From the NCBI GenBank assembly GCA_017939025.1, contig JAGBAI010000021.1, positions 1 through 35,609 on the forward strand: 35,609 nucleotides of DNA. Reading direction: 5' to 3'. A program made the position numbers and the translations under genes. The stretch is from Oscillospiraceae bacterium (GTDB lineage Bacteria > Bacillota_A > Clostridia > Oscillospirales > Oscillospiraceae). Shown here piece by piece: positions 27,858-35,609 of the stretch (positions within the stretch are counted from its first letter, which is position 1; the number at the start of each line of letters is the position of its first letter). Below the pieces are notes generated by a model. It saw only the letters and a program-made list of their open reading frames with translations, did no database searches and had not been told where the DNA came from.

Positions 27858-29182
27858 TGAAAACAGAACAAAATCTCACAACCACCGCTGCGGTGATGTT
27901 TGCCTTGAATTTTTCTATCCTCGTTTTTTACTCCCTGATCTGTGTGACCACTACATTCCGGATCTGTGATACTCTGGGTGCCCATGATTTCCTGACCATG
28001 GTGGGCCAGATTCCCCGGTATCCCTGGCAGATGCCGGTACAATCCCTCAGCCTGTATGCCTTGCTGTGCACAGTCAGCTATTTTAAGCTTTACCGTCCCA
28101 TAGAGCATTTTCCCCTGCGGGTGGCGGTCTGCGTTACGGAGATCGCCCTGTGCGCAGGGATCTGTGTATCCTTGAATTTCTATTATAACGGTGTGGCCCT
28201 GCTGGTGCTGGCGGATCTTGTCCATTACATACGCAACAGTAAAATGCGGCTGTACATCATTGTGATCCTCAGTCTGATGTTCGCCTTTGGCCGGTACGAG
28301 ATCGTGGAGCAGTTTACCAACGGAATCGCCTTCAGCGCCTATCTCAGCTACTACAACCCCATGATCCAGAGCTTTTTTACCGGCCTGGAGAGTATGATGG
28401 TCTGTCTGAATATCCTGCTGTTCGTTCTGTATATGATCCTGCTGTTTACCGGACAGAAAGAAGAAAATGAGCGTATCCGCAGGCTGAATGAACAGCTGAA
28501 CCAGGCCAATGACCAGCTTCGGGACTATGCGGTGAACATGGAACGCATGACCCAGATGCGCGAGCGCAACAGGCTGGCCCGGGAGATACATGACACGCTG
28601 GGGCATACGCTGACTGGCATCATCATGGGTGCGGACGCAGGACTGGCACTGCTGGATGTGGCACCGGAGGAATCCAAAAAACGGATCCAGGTGGTTGCCC
28701 AAACTGCCAGGGACGGACTGACGGACGTGCGCCGGTCCATCAAGGCCCTGCGGCCTGACACGCTGGAACGGTTTTCTCTTGATCAGGCGCTGGAGGGGCT
28801 GGTGGAGAATTTCCGTCTTACCACTGCTGCTGAGATTGCCTATTTTCAGGAGGCAGAGGAATTAAAATTGGCTGCGGACGAAGAGGATACCCTGTACCGG
28901 GTGGTGCAGGAGGGCCTGACCAATGCTGTCCGCCACGGCCGGGCAGACCGGATCGAGATCCGGATTACCCGGGCCGGGGATGTGGTTACAGTCCGCATCC
29001 GGGATAACGGTTCCGGCTGCGGAAAGCTGGAGGAAGGCTTTGGCCTGCGCCATATGCGCGAGCGCCTGGAAATGCTGGGCGGTACGCTTGCCTACGGAAA
29101 TTTAGAGAAGGACAGAGCGGATGGGTACACAGGCTTTTTTATCACGGTGAGCCTGTCTGTCAGAAACAGAAAGGGGGAGTAG
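27857..29182 (+). CDS. Membrane histidine kinase (HisKA_3, NarX type)
   Basis: A 441-residue kinase. Seven or so membrane segments occupy residues 11-200, then a coiled coil (EENERIRRLNEQLNQANDQL), then the phosphoacceptor in REIHDTLGHTLTGI (His245) and the HATPase domain (YRVVQEGLTNAVRHGRADRI, RIRDNGSGCGKLEEGFGLRH, MRERLEMLGG). This is the HisKA_3 subfamily that pairs with NarL/FixJ regulators. The membrane part contains no recognisable ligand domain, which suits sensing via the anchored binding protein encoded before it. Start ATG 27857 overlaps the preceding stop. Confidence 0.9.
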   Translation: MKTEQNLTTTAAVMFALNFSILVFYSLICVTTTFRICDTLGAHDFLTMVGQIPRYPWQMPVQSLSLYALLCTVSYFKLYRPIEHFPLRVAVCVTEIALCAGICVSLNFYYNGVALLVLADLVHYIRNSKMRLYIIVILSLMFAFGRYEIVEQFTNGIAFSAYLSYYNPMIQSFFTGLESMMVCLNILLFVLYMILLFTGQKEENERIRRLNEQLNQANDQLRDYAVNMERMTQMRERNRLAREIHDTLGHTLTGIIMGADAGLALLDVAPEESKKRIQVVAQTARDGLTDVRRSIKALRPDTLERFSLDQALEGLVENFRLTTAAEIAYFQEAEELKLAADEEDTLYRVVQEGLTNAVRHGRADRIEIRITRAGDVVTVRIRDNGSGCGKLEEGFGLRHMRERLEMLGGTLAYGNLEKDRADGYTGFFITVSLSVRNRKGE

Positions 29183-29185
29183 TCT

Positions 29186-29851
29186 GTGATCAGGGTTTTG
29201 ATTGTAGACGACCAGGAGTTATTTCGTGAGAGTCTGAAAGTGGTTTTAAGTGTCAGCGAAAATATCCGGGTGACCGATGCGGTACCCGGTGTGTCCCAGG
29301 CGCTGAGCAGCGCGGAGCAGGAGCGCCCGGATGTGGTATTGATGGATATCCGGATGCCCGGCATGGACGGCGTGGAAGGAACCAGGCTGTTCAAAAAACG
29401 GTGGCCCAATGTAAAGATCATTGTTCTTACCACCTTTGATGACGATGATTACATTTTTGGCGCGCTGAAAAATGGCGCCAGCGGTTACCTGCTGAAGGGC
29501 AGCAGCATCTCCAAGCTGTCAGAGAGCATCCGGATCGCCTACGAGGACGGTGCCATCATCACCCCCACCGTGGCAACAAAGGTGATCCATCAGTTTTCCA
29601 GCATGGCTCAGGGTTCCTCCCGGCTCCGGGTGGACAAGGAGGCGGTCAAGGATATCAGCAGAAGTGAATGGCAGATCATCCAGACAGTGGGCAGCGGCAT
29701 GTCCAATAAGGAAATAGCCCGGGAGCTTTCCCTGTCTGAAGGAACGGTCCGCAACTCCATCAGCAACATCCTGTTCAAGCTGGGCTTAAGAGACCGTACG
29801 CAGCTGGCCATCTGGGCTGTACAGACCGGGGCGGTGAATCGGCCTCTATGA
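29186..29851 (+). CDS. NarL/FixJ-family response regulator
   Basis: A 221-residue response regulator. The receiver domain has VLIVDDQELFR (D8, D9), phosphoacceptor D54 in DVVLMDIRMPGMDG, and the lysine in GYLLKG. The output domain is LuxR-type: SRSEWQIIQTVGSGMSNKEI, then ARELSLSEGTVRNSISNILF. Start GTG 29186 after AAAGGGGGAG. It partners the kinase immediately upstream. Its stop overlaps the start of the next lipoprotein (ATGA). Probable targets: the transporter operon beginning at 31638, whose promoter has two matching direct repeats. Confidence 0.9.
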   Translation: MIRVLIVDDQELFRESLKVVLSVSENIRVTDAVPGVSQALSSAEQERPDVVLMDIRMPGMDGVEGTRLFKKRWPNVKIIVLTTFDDDDYIFGALKNGASGYLLKGSSISKLSESIRIAYEDGAIITPTVATKVIHQFSSMAQGSSRLRVDKEAVKDISRSEWQIIQTVGSGMSNKEIARELSLSEGTVRNSISNILFKLGLRDRTQLAIWAVQTGAVNRPL

Positions 29852-31140
29852 AAAAGTGGACACACAAACGGGCCGTGGCGGTACTGCTGGTTTTGATACT
29901 GTGCCTTTGCCTGGCAGGGTGCATCGGAAATCAGGAGACGGTGCTTAACATCGGTGTGTATTCCGGCAGCTACTGGAATACGCCCAATGGGAATTGCTAC
30001 CAGATTCTGGATGATGCCATTGCTATGTTTGAGGAAGCACACCCCGGGGTGAAGGTGGAGTATGTCAGCGGTATTCCCGCGGAGGATTACAGTGAGTGGC
30101 TGGCAGGACAGATCATGATGGGGACAGAACCGGATCTGTACTTTGTGCTGCCGGAAGACTTTCATCTTCTGGTATCCACCGGAGCATTGGCCCAGCTGGA
30201 TGAACGGATTGCCGCAGACCCCGGGTTTGATACCGGTGCTTATTATGAACCCTGCCTGCGCTCGGGGCAGTCTGAAGGCAGGCAGTATGCCCTGCCCCAT
30301 GAAAGCGTTCCCACCATCATGTTTGTAAACAAAACGCTGCTGGAAGAGAGCGGCATCGCCATGCCGGACAATGACTGGACCTGGGAGGATTTTTACAGCA
30401 TCTGTCAGCAGATTACCAATGTGGAGCAGCGGCAATATGGCGTATATGGCTATACATGGCTGGATGCCATGTATTCCAACGGAGCATCCTTGTTTTCAGA
30501 AGATGGCCGCAGGTGCTATCTGGCTGAGGAGCATGTGCTGGAGGCCACGCAGTTTGCCAGACAGCTGCAGGAGCTCAACGAAGGCTACAGCGTGACTGCC
30601 CGGGATTTTGATGTGGGCAGGGTAGCCTTTTGCCCGCTCCTTTATTCGGAGTACCGGGCCTATCAGCCCTATCCCTGGCGGGTAAAGAAATATTCCGCAT
30701 TTCAGTGGGACTGTGTCAGCATGCCTGCGGGCCCTTCCGGCTCCAATATTTCGGAACTGCATACCATGATGCTGGGGATCAGCTCCCGTACCCGCCATGA
30801 GGATCTTGCCTGGGAATTCTGTAAGCTGCTGTCCATCGACGAAGAGGTGCAGCGCAAACTTTATACCCAGTCTCATGGTATTTCTCCCCTCCGGGCTGTG
30901 GCGGAGGATCCCGAGCTGCTGCAGCAGATCCACCATGACATTCCCGAGGGAAGCGGCTTTTCTCCCGACATGATCCACCAGATCATGAGCAATGCTGTGG
31001 TGGTGCCAAAATTTGATGCCTACAGCCAGGCAATGATTATGGTGGAACGGGCGATCCAGGAAGCCGCCAACAACCAGCTTGGACAAAGCGCAATGCTCAT
31101 TGCGGAAAGCGAGATCAATATTTTTCTGAACAAGTCGTAA
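29848..31140 (+). CDS. Extracellular solute-binding lipoprotein (family 1)
   Basis: A 430-residue binding protein. Signal peptide with lipobox LCLAGC (Cys near residue 25), then a mature domain typical of carbohydrate ABC binding proteins: EEAHPGVKVEYVSG, GTEPDLYFVLPED, LPHESVPTIMFVNKTLLEES and DWTWEDFYSIC. It is encoded in the signalling operon and no permease or ATPase follows, so it is probably part of sensing rather than transport, or feeds a transporter elsewhere. Start overlaps the regulator stop by four bases. The gene ends at a strong terminator. Confidence 0.88.
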   Translation: MKKWTHKRAVAVLLVLILCLCLAGCIGNQETVLNIGVYSGSYWNTPNGNCYQILDDAIAMFEEAHPGVKVEYVSGIPAEDYSEWLAGQIMMGTEPDLYFVLPEDFHLLVSTGALAQLDERIAADPGFDTGAYYEPCLRSGQSEGRQYALPHESVPTIMFVNKTLLEESGIAMPDNDWTWEDFYSICQQITNVEQRQYGVYGYTWLDAMYSNGASLFSEDGRRCYLAEEHVLEATQFARQLQELNEGYSVTARDFDVGRVAFCPLLYSEYRAYQPYPWRVKKYSAFQWDCVSMPAGPSGSNISELHTMMLGISSRTRHEDLAWEFCKLLSIDEEVQRKLYTQSHGISPLRAVAEDPELLQQIHHDIPEGSGFSPDMIHQIMSNAVVVPKFDAYSQAMIMVERAIQEAANNQLGQSAMLIAESEINIFLNKS

Positions 31141-31147
31141 GGCTTCT

Positions 31148-31178
31148 GGCCCGCCGGGTAATCCCCGGCGGGCCTTTC
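31148..31178 (+). terminator. Terminator of the signalling operon
   Basis: GGCCCGCCGGG (31148-31158) pairs exactly with CCCGGCGGGCC (31164-31174), followed by TTTCTG. Confidence 0.85.
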
Positions 31179-31192
31179 TGTGTATCAGAGAA

Positions 31193-31404
31193 GTACAAAT
31201 TGCAGTTTAGCGCGCAGTGCGCGCTTCCAATGGCGTGACTTCGGCTGGTTTGTCATCCAGGACTCCTGGGTGGTCGGCCCGATTCGATGATGCCATTTGT
31301 ACACGTGATCGAACCGGGCGGTACCCAATGGTCTGGGTTGACTGCCGGGCTGTAGTCACGCCATTGGGTGCGGGCCCTGCCCGCCAAACTGCTATTGATT
31401 AATA
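31193..31404 (+). repeat. MITE-like intergenic repeat, copy B
   Basis: About 212 bp. It begins GTACAAATTGCAGTTTAGCG and ends CGCCAAACTGCTATTGATTA, so the ends are inverted copies of each other (CAAATTGCAGTTT versus CAATAGCAGTTT on the other strand). Internal blocks match copy A at 26587-26848 in reverse orientation. An internal perfect stem TAGCGCGCAGTGCGCGC is near the left end. No coding capacity beyond short frames. Confidence 0.8.
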
Positions 31405-31523
31405 TTATGAATGTACGAAGGGCCTGTCACTTTTGCAGCAGACCCTGGCTTTGTGTTTTTGTACAAAAAGCAGGAGAAGAAATTGATAAAATGGTTAGAG
31501 GTTTTGGAAAAAACTGCGAAAAC

Positions 31524-31568
31524 ATGACAAATGTAATGTGTAATTAATGACAAATGACACTGTATAAA
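31524..31568 (+). promoter_or_regulatory. Direct-repeat activator site and promoter of the transporter operon
   Basis: ATGACAAATG occurs twice, at 31524-31533 and 31547-31556, 23 bp apart (about two helical turns). TATAAA at 31563-31568 is a likely -10; the second repeat covers the -35 position, where no good -35 hexamer is seen. This is the layout of a promoter activated by a response regulator. A second possible -10 (TATTAT) lies at about 31582. Confidence 0.5.
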
Positions 31569-31637
31569 ATCTGTGTTTTTTGTATTATATAGACAGATGA
31601 TTACTGAGGCGACAGAGCGAGAAGGCGGTGCTATTCG

Positions 31638-32468
31638 GTGCGTACTTATTCTATCGTTTTTCTGGATATTGACGGAACGCTGCTGGACTCTGATCACCGG
31701 GTCATGCCCTGCACCCGAGACCGCCTGCGGTACCTGCACCGGCGGGGTGTTCCTGTCGTACTGTGTTCTGCCCGTCCTCCTAAGGGCGTGAACCTGGTGG
31801 CCGGACAGGTTGGGGTGCAGGGCCCTGTGGCCTGCTACAACGGCGGGCTGGTGTTTGATGAACACAGCACCATATTGCGGGATGTGGGAATCGATATCTC
31901 GCTGGCAATGGAATTCAAGCGCTTCGCCGCGGAACAATTTCCGGAATTGGTGGTCAGCGCCTATCTATACAATGTCTGGCTGGCGGAAGATCCCCAGAAG
32001 CCGGAAATTTTGCAGGAGGAAGAAATCTCCCAGTGCATGCCCTTGAAAGGCGCTCTGGAACAGGTGGCATCTGCCGCGCGCCATGTTCACAAGCTGCTGT
32101 GTATAGGGGACGCTTCCCGCATACGCGCTTTGCAGAAAGAGACGCAGCAGCGGTTCCCTCAGCTGATGGCCCTTCGGTCCAAATCCAATTATCTGGAAAT
32201 CCTCCCTCTGGAGAGCACCAAAGGCAGCGCGGTGCAGGTGCTTCTGGAGCATTACGGATTGCAGCCGGAGCAGGCAGTGGCCTTTGGTGACAGCGATGTG
32301 GATGCGGATATGCTGCAATACTGTGGATTCGGCGTTGCCATGGGGAATGCCTCCCGAAAGGCAAAGGAAGCCGCGGACTATGTGACAGCTTCCAACGACC
32401 AGGAAGGCGTTTACATTGCGTTGAACAGCCTGCGGCTGAAGGCTCCTCAAAAACTGACGGATACATAA
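31638..32468 (+). CDS. Cof-type HAD-superfamily phosphatase
   Basis: A 276-residue HAD hydrolase of the Cof (IIB cap) type. Motif I is VFLDIDGTLLDSD with nucleophile D10 and D12, motif II is VVLCSARP, motif III the lysine near LPLESTKGSAV, and motif IV VAFGDSDVDADMLQYCG. These enzymes dephosphorylate sugar phosphates, flavin or pyridoxal phosphates with loose specificity. GTG 31638 is the start; the upstream AAGG is weak. It is the first gene of the operon that encodes the sugar transporter, so a sugar-phosphate phosphatase role fits. Confidence 0.88.
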   Translation: MRTYSIVFLDIDGTLLDSDHRVMPCTRDRLRYLHRRGVPVVLCSARPPKGVNLVAGQVGVQGPVACYNGGLVFDEHSTILRDVGIDISLAMEFKRFAAEQFPELVVSAYLYNVWLAEDPQKPEILQEEEISQCMPLKGALEQVASAARHVHKLLCIGDASRIRALQKETQQRFPQLMALRSKSNYLEILPLESTKGSAVQVLLEHYGLQPEQAVAFGDSDVDADMLQYCGFGVAMGNASRKAKEAADYVTASNDQEGVYIALNSLRLKAPQKLTDT

Positions 32469-32481
32469 AAGGAGGTTGCAT

Positions 32482-34023
32482 ATGGAAGATTCTATCATTC
32501 TCCAAATGCGGGAAATTACCAAGGTGTTTCCAGGCGTGCGGGCGCTGGATGGCGTTACGCTGGAAGTACGGCGGGGTGAGATCCATTCGATCTGCGGCGA
32601 AAACGGCGCGGGAAAATCCACGCTGATGAAAGTCCTCTCCGGCGTTTACCCCTATGGTACTTATGAAGGCCAGATCATCTACATGGGTGAAGAGGCCCGG
32701 TTTAAGAACATCAAGGAATCGGAAAATGCGGGAATCGTCATCATCCACCAGGAACTGACCATGATCCCCGAGCTTTCCATTACCGAAAATATTTTCATGG
32801 GCAATGAGATCGTCCGGCACGGCCTCATCGACTGGGATGAAGCCCGTGTAAGAACCATGGAACTGCTGGAACGTGTGGGCCTGAACTTAAACCCCAACAC
32901 GCTGATTAAAAACCTGGGCGTGGGCCAGCAGCAGCTGGTAGAAATCGCCAAGGCACTGTCCAAGAATGTTAAGCTGCTGATTCTGGACGAACCCACCTCC
33001 GCTCTGAATGAGGCGGATTCGGCCAACCTTCTGGATCTGATGCGGGACTTAAAGAGCAAGGACATCACCTGCATCATGATTTCCCATAAGCTCAACGAAA
33101 TCGCAGCCATCTCCGATGCGGTCACCGTCATCCGTGACGGACGCACCGTGGAAACCTACCCGGTGGAGGCAGGCAAGGTGGACGAGGACCGGATCATCAG
33201 CTCCATGGTTGGCCGGGCTATCGAAAACCGGTATCCGCCCCACGAGTCCCACCCCGGCGAGATCGTCTTTGAGGTATCCGGCTGGTGCGTGGAGGATCCC
33301 AATGTTCCCGGCAGAATGGTCTGCAAGAATTCCAGCTTCAATGTCCGTGCCGGTGAGGTCGTGGGCTTTGCAGGCTTGATGGGCGCAGGCCGTACAGAAC
33401 TGATGCGTTCCATCTTCGGCCGCAATTACGGCGTGTTCAAAGGCGGCACCGTGAAGATGAAGGGACAGACGCTGGATCTTACCTCTGTTTCCGCTGCCAT
33501 TAAAGCGGGCATTGCCTATGTTCCCGAAGACCGCAAGAGCCTGGGACTAAACTTGCTGGACAGCATCCGCACGACCATCGTATCGGCCAATCTGAAAGCC
33601 ATTCTGACCAACAGCCTGCTGGACGCCAACAAGGAATTGCAGGCTGCTGAGAAGAGCAGGACGGATCTGCTGATCAAGACCAGCTCCGTGGATGCGGGTG
33701 TGACCACCCTCTCCGGCGGCAACCAGCAGAAGGTGGTTCTGGGCAAGTGGATGTTTACAGAGCCGGAGGTTCTGATCCTGGACGAGCCCACCCGGGGCAT
33801 CGACGTGGGTGCCAAGTACGAGATCTACCGCCTGATCCACAGAATGGCGGATCAGGGCAAGGCAGTGATCCTGGTCTCCTCCGAGCTGCCCGAGCTGCTG
33901 GGTATGTCGGACCGTATCTACACAATCTGCGAAGGCGCTATCACCGGTGAGATCGCAAGCCGCGATGCGGATCAGGAAAAGCTGATGCGGCTTATGACAA
34001 CCACATCTGATGTAAAATCATAA
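32482..34023 (+). CDS. Sugar ABC transporter ATP-binding protein (GguA/MmsA/XylG type)
   Basis: A 513-residue double-domain ATPase. First domain: Walker A GENGAGKST (about 39-47), LGVGQQQLVEIAKAL, Walker B LLILDEPTSAL. Second domain: VVGFAGLMGAGRTELMRSIF (degenerate Walker A), then LSGGNQQKVVLGKWM and EVLILDEPTRGIDVG. This pattern is typical of the CUT2 family (ribose, xylose, galactose, multiple sugars), close to MmsA/GguA. AAAGGAGG lies before ATG 32482 at six bases; an in-frame TTG at 32476 is less likely. It is 13 bases after the HAD gene. Confidence 0.93.
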   Translation: MEDSIILQMREITKVFPGVRALDGVTLEVRRGEIHSICGENGAGKSTLMKVLSGVYPYGTYEGQIIYMGEEARFKNIKESENAGIVIIHQELTMIPELSITENIFMGNEIVRHGLIDWDEARVRTMELLERVGLNLNPNTLIKNLGVGQQQLVEIAKALSKNVKLLILDEPTSALNEADSANLLDLMRDLKSKDITCIMISHKLNEIAAISDAVTVIRDGRTVETYPVEAGKVDEDRIISSMVGRAIENRYPPHESHPGEIVFEVSGWCVEDPNVPGRMVCKNSSFNVRAGEVVGFAGLMGAGRTELMRSIFGRNYGVFKGGTVKMKGQTLDLTSVSAAIKAGIAYVPEDRKSLGLNLLDSIRTTIVSANLKAILTNSLLDANKELQAAEKSRTDLLIKTSSVDAGVTTLSGGNQQKVVLGKWMFTEPEVLILDEPTRGIDVGAKYEIYRLIHRMADQGKAVILVSSELPELLGMSDRIYTICEGAITGEIASRDADQEKLMRLMTTTSDVKS

Positions 34024-34047
34024 TGAAGGAAAGGATGGAATCTTCTT

Positions 34048-35295
34048 ATGAAACAGATTAAAAAAGTGCTGGGAGAAGGCCTGCACAAGTATACGATGAT
34101 CATCGCTTTGATCGCACTGGTCATTTTCTTCAACATTGCCTCTGACGGCAAAATGATCACCCCCTCCAATTTCCAGAACCTGCTGTCCGGTAATGCCTAC
34201 GTGCTGATCCTGGCCATCGGTATGCTGATGGTTATCGTCGTCGGTCATATCGACCTGTCTGTGGGCTCTGTCGCGGGCTTCTGTGGAATGGTTATGGCAA
34301 TCGCCTTCCAGACCTGGAACCTCCCCTGGTGGGCAGCTGTGCTGCTGGCCCTAGGCATCGGTGTCCTGGTTGGCGCATGGAACGGCTTCTGGGTGGCCCA
34401 AATGGGTATTCCCGGCTTTATCACCACCCTGGGCAGCCAGATGATCTTCCGCGGCGCTGTTATCTGGATCTCCCACTCCATCTCCGTTCCCGCTCCCTCC
34501 GAGCTGAAGTGGTTCGGTGCCGGTCATCTGCCTGAGTGGGGCCCTGCCTTTACAGGCATGAACAATTCCACGCTCCTGTTGGGTATTTTTGCCATCGTGT
34601 TCTTTGTTTACTCCCAGCTTCGCCAGTATAAGCGTACCAATGCGCTGCGCGGCAGCAAGGAAGCGCTGTGGCCTACTCTGGTTCGCATCGCACTGATTTC
34701 TGTAACCATCGGCTATCTGACCTGGCTGTTCGGCACCGGCCGTCCCGGTACCTCCTTCCCTGTTCCCGGCCTGATCCTGGTGATTCTGGTCATTATCTAC
34801 CACATCGTTACAGAGAAGACCACCTTCGGCCGCCATATCTACGCTGTGGGCGGCAATAAGAACGCTGCCGCTCTGTCCGGTGTCAATGTGGAAAAGACCT
34901 ACTTCCTGACCATGCTGAACATGTCCGTGCTGGCTGCCGTGGCAGGCATCCTGTTCGTGGGCCGTTCCACCGCAGCAGGTCCCTCTGACGGTACCGGCTG
35001 GGAGACTGACGCCATTGCAGCCGTCTTCATCGGCGGTGCAGCCGTGTCCGGCGGCGTGGGTACCGTTATGGCCACCATGGTCGGCGGTATGATCATGGCA
35101 GTACTGAACTCCGGCCTGATGCTGCTGGGTGTCGGTGCTGACAAGACCCAGGTCATCAAGGGCCTGGTTCTGCTGGCAGCTGTTGCCTTCGACGTGTACA
35201 ACAAGCGTCCCGGTCATGTCTCCATCACCAAGCGCCTGTTCAATCTGAGCAAGGCAGAAAACAAAGAAGGTTCCCCTGCTGAGAAAAAATTGTAA
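34048..35295 (+). CDS. Sugar ABC transporter permease (GguB/MmsB/XylH type)
   Basis: A 415-residue permease with about ten membrane helices. Signature segments of the CUT2 permeases: GNAYVLILAIGMLMVIVVGH, then IDLSVGSVAGFCGMVMA, and MGIPGFITTLGSQMIFRG. Near the end it has AVFIGGAAVSGGVGTVMATM, VGGMIMAVLNSGLMLLGVGA. It is the partner of the ATPase before it and the binding protein after it. The length (CUT2 permeases are often 310-350) reflects the long GguB/XylH subtype with extra helices. GAAAGGA precedes ATG 34048. Confidence 0.93.
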   Translation: MKQIKKVLGEGLHKYTMIIALIALVIFFNIASDGKMITPSNFQNLLSGNAYVLILAIGMLMVIVVGHIDLSVGSVAGFCGMVMAIAFQTWNLPWWAAVLLALGIGVLVGAWNGFWVAQMGIPGFITTLGSQMIFRGAVIWISHSISVPAPSELKWFGAGHLPEWGPAFTGMNNSTLLLGIFAIVFFVYSQLRQYKRTNALRGSKEALWPTLVRIALISVTIGYLTWLFGTGRPGTSFPVPGLILVILVIIYHIVTEKTTFGRHIYAVGGNKNAAALSGVNVEKTYFLTMLNMSVLAAVAGILFVGRSTAAGPSDGTGWETDAIAAVFIGGAAVSGGVGTVMATMVGGMIMAVLNSGLMLLGVGADKTQVIKGLVLLAAVAFDVYNKRPGHVSITKRLFNLSKAENKEGSPAEKKL

Positions 35296-35349
35296 CTCAG
35301 CCGGGCCTTAATAAAACCCCCAATTCATACCAAGTAGGAGGAAAAAACA

Positions 35350-35609
35350 ATGAAAAAACTGTTCGCATTGCTCCTGGCCCTGGTCATGGTTCTGTCCCTG
35401 ACCGCCTGCGGCGGCGGCCGTACCGAGGCTGCTGCTCCCGCTGAAAAGCCCGCTGAGGCTGCCGGCGAAGAGGCTGCCGCACCCGTTGAAGCTGCTGGCA
35501 TCGAAGCCGGTGCTACCATCGGTGTTTCCCTGCCCTGGCTGGGCACCCAGAACTGGAAGGAAGCTGAAGAAATGTTCAAGACCGAGCTGGAAGCAGCCGG
35601 CTTCAAGCC
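35350..35609 (+). CDS. Sugar-binding lipoprotein of the ABC transporter (ChvE type), partial
   Basis: Starts at ATG 35350 after TAGGAGG and runs off the window after 86 codons. The signal peptide MKKLFALLLALVMVLSLTAC has a lipobox ending in Cys20. A low-complexity Ala/Glu/Pro linker (AAAPAEKPAEAAGEEAAAP) follows, then the mature domain begins IGVSLPWLGTQNWKEAEEMF, which fits the multiple-sugar binding proteins (ChvE). Its coding strand codon use is C-ending and strong, typical of a highly expressed gene. The extent of the protein beyond the window is unknown. Confidence 0.9.
   Translation, partial: MKKLFALLLALVMVLSLTACGGGRTEAAAPAEKPAEAAGEEAAAPVEAAGIEAGATIGVSLPWLGTQNWKEAEEMFKTELEAAGFK

Overview
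The window looks like a chromosome segment of an anaerobic gut Clostridia, probably an Oscillospirales relative. The grounds are moderately high GC, strong AGGAGG ribosome binding sites, TPP riboswitches, lipoproteins with short poly-alanine linkers, and an IME of the kind common in these bacteria. No marker gene fixes the species. All calls come from reading the sequence; no search was run.

1-1600: a decayed accessory zone. It holds the end of a small recombinase-associated protein, a zinc-ribbon scrap of a large serine recombinase, a 13-unit 12-bp tandem repeat, a broken DUF4062/HEAT gene between two perfect 17-bp hairpins, and a small conserved gene on the minus strand. 1700-7220: a compact mobilizable element with a RepA-like ATPase, a hairpin-rich oriT candidate, MobC, a MobA/VirD2-type relaxase with a second gene (MobB-like, membrane anchored) nested in another frame, two very small proteins and a large serine recombinase. 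It carries no obvious cargo.

7260-9740: thioredoxin, rhodanese and a CoA-disulfide-reductase-like flavoprotein with its own rhodanese domain, a sulfane-sulfur operon. 9900-12290: a stub of an Old-Yellow-Enzyme family reductase divergent from a TetR gene, a TetR-coupled membrane protein, and a second TetR gene. 12340-14745: a GH2 glycosidase behind a palindromic operator. 14747-16400 (minus): a peroxide-response operon in decay, with a glutathione peroxidase carrying a frameshift and joined to a flavodoxin that lacks its start, an intact PNPOx-like protein, and an OhrR-like MarR gene broken at an A6 run. 16540-19580: a TauE/SafE transporter, a divergent TetR, and a condensation-fold acyltransferase.

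19720-23450: a thiamine salvage operon thiW-thiM-thiE-thiD ending in a 24-codon thiC stub. Its leader holds two complete TPP riboswitches, each with its own terminator, followed by a third TPP-like element that keeps the pyrimidine-binding half but shows no recognisable pyrophosphate-binding half. 23560-26590: D-lyxose/mannose isomerase, fructokinase and a ROK repressor. 26590-31400: a sugar-sensing cassette (membrane-anchored binding protein, histidine kinase, NarL-type regulator, lipoprotein binding protein) between two inverted copies of a MITE-like repeat. 31520-35609: a promoter with two spaced direct repeats, then a HAD phosphatase and a GguA/GguB/ChvE-type sugar ABC transporter whose binding protein runs off the end.

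The best candidates for something undescribed are the third TPP-like RNA, the four-gene sensing cassette with its presumed target promoter, and the mobB-in-mobA nesting. The sugar genes (isomerase, kinase, ROK, sensor, transporter) form one functional neighbourhood for uptake and entry of a monosaccharide into fructose-6-phosphate or pentose metabolism.
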